A model generated the notes under the pieces. That model ran no database searches, had not been told where the DNA came from, and was given only the letters and a program-made list of their open reading frames with translations. From NCBI GenBank assembly GCA_945871455.1, contig CAMBXJ010000230.1, positions 1-7,062 on the forward strand: DNA of 7,062 nt, read 5' to 3'. The translations under genes were made by a program, and so were the position numbers. Below, piece by piece: positions 1-4,941 of this stretch. Positions within the stretch are counted from its first letter, which is position 1. Each line of letters opens with the position of its first letter. Source of the DNA: Asaia bogorensis (GTDB lineage Bacteria > Pseudomonadota > Alphaproteobacteria > Acetobacterales > Acetobacteraceae).

Positions 1-1619
1 TTGCCCAGGAAGCGCGACGCGGGGGACGAATACCAGGCGTCGGCGCCCTCGGTCTTGAACGCATCGACGATGCGCGCGACGACGGTGGGATCGCGCAACG
101 GTTCGCCGGATTGTTTCTCCACGAACACGGCGATCGGCACGCCCCAGGCTCGCTGGCGGCTGATGCACCAGTCCGGCCGAGCGGCAACCATGGAGCCGAT
201 ACGGTTGCGGCCCTGGTCGGGGACGAACTGCGTGGCATCCAGGGCGCGCAGGGCTTTCTCCCGGATGCGCTCCGGCCCGTCCATGCGGATGAACCATTGC
301 GGCGTGGCACGGAAGATCAGCGGCGCCTTGGACCGCCAGGAATGCGGGTAGGAGTGCACCAGCTTGCCACGCGCCACCAGGGTGCCGGCCGTGGTCAGAG
401 CCTCACAGACCGGATCGGCCGCATTGTAGACATGCGCGCCCGCAAACAGCGGCACCCAGGCATTGAACGTCCCGTCATCGCCGACGGTCTCTGGGATATC
501 CAGATTGTTCGCTCGCCCGAGGACAAAGTCGTCCTCACCATGACCCGGGGCGATGTGAACGAAACCGGTGCCGGCCTCCGTCGTGACGAAATCGGCCAGC
601 AGGACCGGGGTGTCCTGTTCGTAGCCGTGGCCGCGCAAGGGATGGGCACAGATCGTGCCGGCGAGGGACTGGCCCTTGAACACATGCATCAGGTGATGCA
701 TCGCGATGCCGGTGTCCTTGCAGAATTGCGGCAGCAATGGCAGCGCGACCAGCAGTTTCTCCCCCACGCGCGCGAGGGATCCATCTTCCACGCCGTCCAC
801 CCGCATCAGGGCGTAGTCGAACTCCGCCCCCGCGGCGATGGCGCGGTTGCCGGGCATGGTCCAGGGCGTCGTGGTCCAGATCACCACCGCCGCGTCCCGC
901 AGTTCCGGCCCGACGGCGTGCACGATCGGAAACCGCACCCAGATCGTGGTGGAGGTATGGTCGTGATACTCGATCTCCGCCTCGGCCAGCGCGGTCTTTT
1001 CCACGGGAGACCACATGACCGGACGCAGCCCGCGGTTCAGCGCGCCGTTCAGCAGGAACTTGCAGATCTCGTTGGCGATCGCGGCCTCGGACGGATGGTC
1101 CATCGTCGCGTAGCGCTCTTTCCAGGCGCCCTCGACGCCGAGCCGCCGGAACTCCTTCGCCTGCACCCCCATCCAATGCGCGGCATACGCGCGGCATTCC
1201 GCGCGGAATTGCAGAACGGGGACCGCGTCCTTGTCTTTCTTCTTGGAGCGGTATTCTTCCTCGATCTTCCATTCGATCGGCAGGCCGTGACAGTCCCAGC
1301 CGGGGATGTAGTTGGCGTCGTAGCCGGCCATCTGGCGCGTGCGGTTGACCACGTCCTTCATGATCTTGTTCAGCGCCGTGCCGATATGCAGGTTGCCGTT
1401 CGCATAGGGCGGGCCGTCATGCAGGATGAATTGCGGCCGGCCCTTGGAGGCCTCGCGCAGCTTGCTCCACAGATCGATCGCGTCCCAGCGGGCCAGGATC
1501 GCGGGTTCCTTCTTGGGCAGGTCGCCGCGCATGGGGAAGTTGGTCTTCGGCAGGAAGACGGTGTCGCGGTAATCGCGATTGGCGTCGGCTGAAGGGTCGT
1601 TAGGGGGTGCGTCGTTCAT
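1..1619 (-). CDS. ileS: Isoleucyl-tRNA synthetase (IleRS), N-terminal 539 residues, cut by left window edge
   Basis: Charges tRNA-Ile with isoleucine using ATP, in the cytosol, and edits misactivated valine. Translating the minus strand from the ATG at 1619 gives an open frame to base 1 with the class I hallmarks in order: N-terminal FPMRGDLPKKEP (28-39), the ATP-binding HIGH region as DGPPYANGNLHIGT (68-81), GWDCHGLPIE (107-116), the CP1 editing-domain signature WTTTPWTMPGN (248-258), the editing-site region GTGFVHIAPGHGEDDF (350-365), and DWCISRQRAWGVPI (483-496). The KMSKS loop, anticodon-binding domain and zinc-binding C-terminus would lie beyond base 1; bacterial IleRS is usually about 900-950 residues, so a bit over half is visible. 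The ATG at 1619 is the only plausible start: the frame upstream reaches a stop within 14 codons with no ATG, GTG or TTG between. No strong SD is visible. The fourth residue of HIGH is threonine. Confidence 0.97.
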   Translation of the reverse strand, partial: MNDAPPNDPSADANRDYRDTVFLPKTNFPMRGDLPKKEPAILARWDAIDLWSKLREASKGRPQFILHDGPPYANGNLHIGTALNKIMKDVVNRTRQMAGYDANYIPGWDCHGLPIEWKIEEEYRSKKKDKDAVPVLQFRAECRAYAAHWMGVQAKEFRRLGVEGAWKERYATMDHPSEAAIANEICKFLLNGALNRGLRPVMWSPVEKTALAEAEIEYHDHTSTTIWVRFPIVHAVGPELRDAAVVIWTTTPWTMPGNRAIAAGAEFDYALMRVDGVEDGSLARVGEKLLVALPLLPQFCKDTGIAMHHLMHVFKGQSLAGTICAHPLRGHGYEQDTPVLLADFVTTEAGTGFVHIAPGHGEDDFVLGRANNLDIPETVGDDGTFNAWVPLFAGAHVYNAADPVCEALTTAGTLVARGKLVHSYPHSWRSKAPLIFRATPQWFIRMDGPERIREKALRALDATQFVPDQGRNRIGSMVAARPDWCISRQRAWGVPIAVFVEKQSGEPLRDPTVVARIVDAFKTEGADAWYSSPASRFLG

Positions 1620-1737
1620 GGCGTGTCCGAGCGGCCGGAGCCGCGCTGGAGGTTCAGGTCAGGCGTATGGTCCCGGGGCCGATTGGGCCGCCGGGCCGAT
1701 AATTCGTGCCTGCCTATACACCGTTGCCATGGGTTGG

Positions 1738-1767
1738 ACTATGTCGGGGTGGCCTGAGATAGGTCAA
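1738..1767 (-). promoter_or_regulatory. Candidate sigma70-type promoter for ileS
   Basis: On the minus strand TTGACC (1762-1767) is followed after 18 bases by CATAGT (1738-1743), five and four matches to the -35 and -10 consensus. It lies in the 174-bp gap between the small membrane-protein gene and ileS and would give a leader of roughly 110 bases. This is a motif match only. The gap also contains a short CCGG/CCGG inverted repeat right after the upstream stop codon, too weak to call a terminator. Confidence 0.35.
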
Positions 1768-1793
1768 GGTTTTCCCGTCCCCGGCAAGCCGGT

Positions 1794-2018
1794 CTAGCTC
1801 GACGTCTGTTCCCCGAGCAGTATACCGAGCAGCCCGGCGATCGCGATGCCGATGGTCGTGATGTTCTCGGTGACGCCCTGGGCGAGCGGCCCGTGGAATG
1901 CGACCAGCAGGGCCGCGATGGCGGCCCATGTGCTGGGCTCCCGCAGGCGAGCGAGCAGAAATCCCGGCAGGGTGACCGTAGCGGGAGCGGTCGCGGCGGT
2001 GGGTTGGGTTTGTGACAT
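1794..2018 (-). CDS. Small two-helix membrane protein, possibly holin-like (74 aa)
   Basis: Function is not certain. The product has a polar Thr/Ala/Pro-rich N-terminus (1-17), then LPGFLLARLREPSTW (17-31), a hydrophobic stretch at about 31-49, a short polar turn (VTEN, 49-52) and a second hydrophobic, Gly/Ile/Leu-rich helix at about 53-68 ending GEQTSS. Two closely spaced membrane segments in about 70 residues, with a 'REPSTWA' entry to the first helix, recall small phage-type holins found as orphans in alphaproteobacterial chromosomes, but no lysozyme or phage gene is in view. The start at 2018 is well supported: AAGGAG sits 8 bases upstream of the ATG. The minus frame stays open up to 2426, but that stretch overlaps the haloperoxidase gene in another frame and lacks an SD. 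It lies downstream of the haloperoxidase gene and a hairpin, so is probably transcribed separately. Confidence 0.7.
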   Translation of the reverse strand: MSQTQPTAATAPATVTLPGFLLARLREPSTWAAIAALLVAFHGPLAQGVTENITTIGIAIAGLLGILLGEQTSS

Positions 2019-2034
2019 TGTACGATCTCCTTGG
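2010..2034 (-). promoter_or_regulatory. Shine-Dalgarno sequence deciding the start of the 74-aa gene
   Basis: On the minus strand AAGGAG precedes the ATG at 2018 by 8 bases. This strong match selects this start over the longer in-frame reading that would begin near 2426. Confidence 0.7.
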
Positions 2035-2131
2035 TCGGTTCGTTGTTGTCTTTCACGTCTTCCGTGCACCCCCGACCGGGCCTTTGACACGCGGGGCCCC
2101 GGCACGGGTGCGTGGACCGATGGCAACATGC

Positions 2132-2161
2132 GGTGTCGCGGACCTGTCAGACCGCGACACC
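2132..2161 (-). terminator. 10-bp perfect hairpin after the haloperoxidase gene; candidate terminator
   Basis: Arms GGTGTCGCGG (2132-2141) and CCGCGACACC (2152-2161) are exact reverse complements around a 10-base loop. The hairpin begins 14 bases beyond the haloperoxidase stop codon. It has no T tract on either side, so it is not a textbook intrinsic terminator; in GC-rich bacteria such U-less hairpins may still terminate or protect the 3' end. The rest of the 157-bp gap holds a GGGGCCCC palindrome near 2093-2100 and the leader of the next gene. Confidence 0.5.
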
Positions 2162-2175
2162 ATCTCCAGGATGGA

Positions 2176-3630
2176 TCAGGGCTGGTGGACGAGACCTCCG
2201 GCTTTGAGCTGGCGTGCGATTTCCCGCCCCAGCCAGACGCCACCGACCGGCCCGAGTTCGGCCGGAGTCTGGGGAACGCCGTGCTGCGCTCCTCCCGCGC
2301 CGTCCGTCTGACTGATTCCGTCGAACTGCCAGTGCACGCCGAGGAAGACCCGGCTGACCGAATTCTCGACCGTCGCTTCCCACAGCGAGTTGAACTTGCG
2401 CAGATGGCGCGGCCTGATACCGCCATCGGGATCGATGTTGATGCCGTTCAACTCATCCGATTCGAATTCGAAGGCGATGGTGTCGGGCTGTTCTTCGGGA
2501 CAAGGGTAAGCCAGACCGCGCTGTTCCAAGTAGAAGCGGATCGTGTGGAACGCGGCCGACCCGAAGGTCGCATGGCCGGACGGATAGGCGGGGAATGGCG
2601 GCGTCCCGCGTGACCCCCGGTTGGTTCGCGGCGCACCCAACGGCTCCCACTCGATCAGCGTCTTCCCCGCCTTGCCGGGCGTCGATGTGCCTGGTCCGAA
2701 ACTGGGATCGGCTTCCCGGATCCCGACGACCGGACGCCACAGGTCGTACTCGTATTTCCAGTGCCAGGCCTGAATTCCGGCATCCGCCATGGCCGTGGTG
2801 ATCAGTGCCAGCAGGCGGACATAATCCTGGGTCTCGACCATGCCGGGCTTTGCCAGCGCGGTGGCGTCGAGGATTTGCAGGCAAATCTGCGCATACAGCC
2901 TGGGTGGCGTGCCAATGCTGTCGGCTCCGTCATAGGCCCAGAAAATGCCGGCAACCGTCTCGTCCGGATCGCGGGTGTGTATGACCCGAGCGCCCAGGTT
3001 GCGGACCTGGAGCCATTCCGTTTCGTACCAGGGATTGGTGTCGAACCCGTCCGGTCGCCATCCGGGTGGCGGCAGCAAGTCAATCCGCGGCACAGCGAAC
3101 GGCCGGCAATTGCCCCAGAGCAGACCGTGAGCCCGCTGTTTTGGATCGTAGGGGTCCGCGCGATGGCGATACGGCGCCGACGAATCAATTCTTGCGTCAC
3201 CGGTGAACATGTCGTCGCCGGTGCGGTCATTGACGACCCGCTCGGCAACATGGCGGCCCCATGCTTCGGAATCGGACGGCATCGGATGGTTGGCCCGAAA
3301 CACGCTGTAGGCCTGGTCGAACGCGGCAGTCTGAGCCGGTGCGCGATACAACGCGCGAAGCGCCGCATCCGCCGCTGCCGCCATGGCCGCTTCCGGGTCC
3401 TGCGCCGCCGCCGGCGCGTTCAGGTTCGGCAACCAGGGCGACGTGGTGCCAAGGATCGAGAAATACGCATCGTGCATCGCCAGATGAACGATCGCGAGCG
3501 CCCGGGAACTGCGTGTTGGACCGCCGTTCTCCTGGAGTGCCTTGACCATCGGCGGCGCTGAGAAGTCGGAGCGATTGGCTTCCAACGCAACTTGCGTCCA
3601 ATAGGACGCGGGATTGGTGCTGAGTGGCAT
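2176..3630 (-). CDS. Vanadium-dependent haloperoxidase family protein (PAP2-like), 484 aa
   Basis: Vanadium haloperoxidases use vanadate and hydrogen peroxide to oxidise halides to hypohalous acid; the fold is shared with PAP2-type acid phosphatases. The vanadate-binding set is complete and correctly spaced: K292 and R299 in KYEYDLWRP, S351-G352-H353 in FPAYPSGHATFG, and R427 with H433 in RVFLGVHWQFD. By comparison with fungal chloroperoxidase (K353, R360, S402, G403, H404, R490, H496), H433 would be the vanadium ligand, H353 the acid-base histidine, W289 the equivalent of W350, and F346 the equivalent of F397. The N-terminus (SYWTQVALEANRSDF...) has no signal peptide or Tat motif, so the enzyme looks cytosolic. 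The start is supported by AGGA six bases upstream of the ATG. It appears monocistronic, with structured non-coding DNA on both sides. Substrate is unknown; a phosphatase activity cannot be excluded from sequence. Confidence 0.92.
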   Translation of the reverse strand: MPLSTNPASYWTQVALEANRSDFSAPPMVKALQENGGPTRSSRALAIVHLAMHDAYFSILGTTSPWLPNLNAPAAAQDPEAAMAAAADAALRALYRAPAQTAAFDQAYSVFRANHPMPSDSEAWGRHVAERVVNDRTGDDMFTGDARIDSSAPYRHRADPYDPKQRAHGLLWGNCRPFAVPRIDLLPPPGWRPDGFDTNPWYETEWLQVRNLGARVIHTRDPDETVAGIFWAYDGADSIGTPPRLYAQICLQILDATALAKPGMVETQDYVRLLALITTAMADAGIQAWHWKYEYDLWRPVVGIREADPSFGPGTSTPGKAGKTLIEWEPLGAPRTNRGSRGTPPFPAYPSGHATFGSAAFHTIRFYLEQRGLAYPCPEEQPDTIAFEFESDELNGINIDPDGGIRPRHLRKFNSLWEATVENSVSRVFLGVHWQFDGISQTDGAGGAQHGVPQTPAELGPVGGVWLGREIARQLKAGGLVHQP

Positions 3631-4056
3631 AGGTGATCCTATGATCTTGGTATCGGGCGGTCCGTCTCCCGAAGGATCGGACCTGGCCGGAATACGGGCT
3701 GTGGGGACGCCTGGTTTGGCGGGCTAGCGCCTTGGGATGTTTCAATGTCGGTTCATGGTATCTCCCCTTTCGGGCGCCCATTCGCGCCGGGGAGTGTCTG
3801 ACCAGATCGCGCGTCAAGGACGCGGCTAAAGAACCGTCAAACGAAGGGTGCGGACGTCGTAATCGGCGTCAAAACGACAAGCCGGCAGCCGGGACCGAAC
3901 GTGCGCGCGCGGGCCGGCCGGGTAGGTTGACCGATGACGTCAGGACATCGGGGGCCATGCAACTGACATCGTCAAGAAACGACCTGGCAGGTGTTGCACG
4001 GGCAGTCCGCCGGCGGCTATCGGCATGCCGTCGGGGGCGGAAGCGTGGCTGGCGGT
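3631..4056. other. 426-bp non-coding stretch between the haloperoxidase and the 99-aa gene
   Basis: No convincing coding sequence on either strand; open frames here lack family character and overlap known genes. It holds the UUCG hairpin at 3659-3683, an inverted repeat CCGATG (3931-3936) / CATCGG (3946-3951) enclosing part of a TGACGTCA palindrome (3935-3942), a CGGCATGCCG palindrome (4021-4030), and a four-codon reading frame with a good SD (3742-3756). The haloperoxidase promoter should be here, but I see no clear -35/-10 pair. Confidence 0.6.
3659..3683 (-). promoter_or_regulatory. UUCG-capped hairpin in the haloperoxidase leader
   Basis: Outer arms GGTCCG (3659-3664) and CGGACC (3678-3683) are exact reverse complements. 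On the minus strand the interior folds further as TCC-TTCG-GGA (loop 3670-3673), giving a C(UUCG)G tetraloop, an exceptionally stable RNA cap, with a small asymmetric internal loop between the two stems. It ends 28 bases before the start codon, in the probable 5' untranslated region. It could affect translation or mRNA stability, or be the end of an upstream transcript; no T tract follows. Confidence 0.4.
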
Positions 4057-4356
4057 TCAGCCCGGTTGATCGCCCAGCAATTCGGTTGCCAGGGCCTGCC
4101 ATTCGTCCGCCAGGGGAGCGGTTGACGGCTCCCGCCCCGCGCGGTTGTACCAGTAGCCGGCATTGCGCAGATCGCCCTCGACCCGATGCAGATAGGCGTG
4201 CACGCGTGAGCCGGTCGGGGTTTCGTCCTTTTGCGCACACTCATGCGCCTGGGTCCAATCGCCTCTGGCGTCCCACCAGAGCGTCTGCAGGGCGAGGCTC
4301 AGGGTCGGTGGCGGCTGTTCATGGTGCGTGCTGGCGCGGAAACTGGTGAGATCCAT
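4057..4356 (-). CDS. Conserved-type hypothetical protein, 99 aa
   Basis: Function unknown. After a polar, Pro-rich N-terminus (1-17) the protein is mostly helical, with a distinctive series of aromatic and charged residues: LALQTLWWDARGDWTQAHE (21-39), then VHAYLHRVEGDLRNAGYWY (52-70) and NRAGR (71-75), ending in an acidic helix DEWQALATELL (84-94). The paired pattern of a 'GDW..AHE' helix and a 'GDL.NA.YWY.RAG' helix is reminiscent of a TPR-like helical hairpin and matches my recollection of a widespread small hypothetical protein family in proteobacteria; no biochemical role is known to me. No signal peptide or membrane segment. The start at 4356 is chosen because GGGAGG lies about 8 bases upstream; the frame is open back to 4506 but that extension is unlike the rest. 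It stands alone, with non-coding DNA on both sides. Confidence 0.8.
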   Translation of the reverse strand: MDLTSFRASTHHEQPPPTLSLALQTLWWDARGDWTQAHECAQKDETPTGSRVHAYLHRVEGDLRNAGYWYNRAGREPSTAPLADEWQALATELLGDQPG

Positions 4357-4416
4357 GCGTCTGTCCTCCCGACTGGTCGCAGTTTGAACCGGATGCAGCG
4401 CCAGAGGGAAGTCATG

Positions 4417-4422
4417 TGTCAA
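4417..4422 (-). promoter_or_regulatory. Perfect -35 hexamer upstream of the 99-aa gene (possible promoter)
   Basis: The minus strand carries TTGACA, a perfect sigma70 -35 element, 60 bases upstream of the start codon. No good -10 hexamer lies at 16-18 bases spacing (GCTGCA at 17), so only the -35 half is supported. Confidence 0.25.
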
Positions 4423-4605
4423 GGTGGGTTGCGATGGGACAGGCCAAGCGCCTGCGTCCGTGGTGACCGGATGAGGACATCGCGCCCGAAGGACCGCGAC
4501 GTGCAACCAAGCCCGTCGGCCAGCGCCAGGGTCGCCGTGGGTCGCTACATCTTTCGTTCAGATACGGCGGGCAGGTCGGGCGCAAGACGGCTCGATCGGC
4601 GCGTT

Positions 4606-4629
4606 GGTCAAGGCGAGCACGCCTCGACC
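4606..4629 (-). terminator. 10-bp hairpin with tetraloop; candidate transcript end for the Ldh gene
   Basis: Read as minus-strand RNA, GGUCGAGGCG (4629-4620) pairs along its whole length with CGCCUUGACC (4615-4606), with one G-U pair, around a UGCU loop. The plus strand folds less well (A-C at that position), which favours function on the minus strand. There is no T tract. It lies about 310 bases beyond the Ldh stop codon, past the palindromic element. Confidence 0.35.
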
Positions 4630-4727
4630 GTGGGCACCAACGGCGTAAAAGAGACCCGACGATCAGGCCGAGACTGTATAATACCAACTGGCCGAATGAT
4701 TCACTCTCTGGTCCGCGCAACCCCGTC

Positions 4728-4747
4728 ATGCCGGCGCAGGCCGGCAT
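4728..4747 (+). repeat. REP-like hairpin, left copy
   Basis: Perfect 8-bp stem, ATGCCGGC with GCCGGCAT, around the tetraloop GCAG; preceded by CCGTC and followed by CCACG. It is the forward copy of the repeat found inverted at 4785-4806. Confidence 0.75.
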
Positions 4748-4784
4748 CCACGATTTTCCCAAGCTGCAGCCACAAAAGTCGGGG

Positions 4785-4806
4785 ATGGCGGCCCTGCGGC
4801 CGCCAT
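4785..4806 (-). repeat. REP-like hairpin, right (inverted) copy
   Basis: Perfect 9-bp stem, ATGGCGGCC with GGCCGCCAT, around CTGC. Read on the minus strand it is preceded by TCCGTC and has loop GCAG, matching the left copy, but the stem bases differ at paired positions while pairing is kept. Confidence 0.75.
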
Positions 4807-4941
4807 GACGGAGTTGCTGGCCAGCGGGTTATTGTTTCGGCCGGTTGGTATAACGCGAACGACTGCGCTTTGACGGTGACCGCGATCCGCTCACGCAGAC
4901 CTGAGATTCCATCGGCTGCCGCGGCGGTTCGCCACTGGCGC

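Larger units (their letters stand above)
4357..4676. other. 320-bp non-coding stretch between the 99-aa gene and the palindromic element
   Basis: No recognisable gene on either strand. It contains the candidate promoter hexamer near 4417 and a 10-bp hairpin at 4606-4629; otherwise I see nothing in it. Confidence 0.5.
4677..4854. repeat. MITE/REP-like palindromic element with terminal inverted repeats and two inverted hairpins
   Basis: The ends are inverted repeats: TAATACCAACTGGCCGAA (4679-4696) against the reverse complement of 4836-4853, 16 of 18 matching. Inside are two inverted copies of a REP-like hairpin: left arms ATGCCGGC (4728-4735) and GCCGGCAT (4740-4747) around loop GCAG; right arms ATGGCGGCC (4785-4793) and GGCCGCCAT (4798-4806) around loop CTGC, the complement of the left loop. 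Both are flanked by C-C/T-CCGTC on the outer side. The hairpin pair and a GCTGCAGC palindrome (4763-4770) share the centre 4766.5, and the terminal repeats are centred within half a base of it. The left hairpin resembles the dispersed repeat whose shadow translation reads 'MPACAGMT', common in proteobacterial intergenic DNA. It encodes no transposase; a target duplication is not clear. Confidence 0.8.

Noticed and set aside
111..1592. 493-codon plus-strand open frame
   Set aside because: It is antisense to ileS, whose minus frame carries every class I synthetase motif. The plus product has no family character and is Arg/His/Gly-rich, typical of shadows in GC-rich DNA.
1846..2613. 255-codon plus-strand open frame
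   Set aside because: It overlaps the small membrane-protein gene and the 3' end of the haloperoxidase antisense, with no recognisable domain.
3227..3817. 196-codon minus-strand frame upstream of and overlapping the haloperoxidase
   Set aside because: It shares most of its length with the haloperoxidase gene in a different frame; the unique first part is basic and featureless.
4412..4762. 116-codon minus-strand frame beginning MGKSWMPACAGMT
   Set aside because: The start is the translated shadow of the REP-like hairpin, a well-known false gene start in proteobacterial annotation. The remainder is low-complexity Arg-rich sequence with no SD.
4679..4853. Insertion sequence with its own transposase
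   Set aside because: The region between the terminal repeats is under 180 bp and consists of hairpins; there is no room for a transposase, so it is listed as a repeat only.
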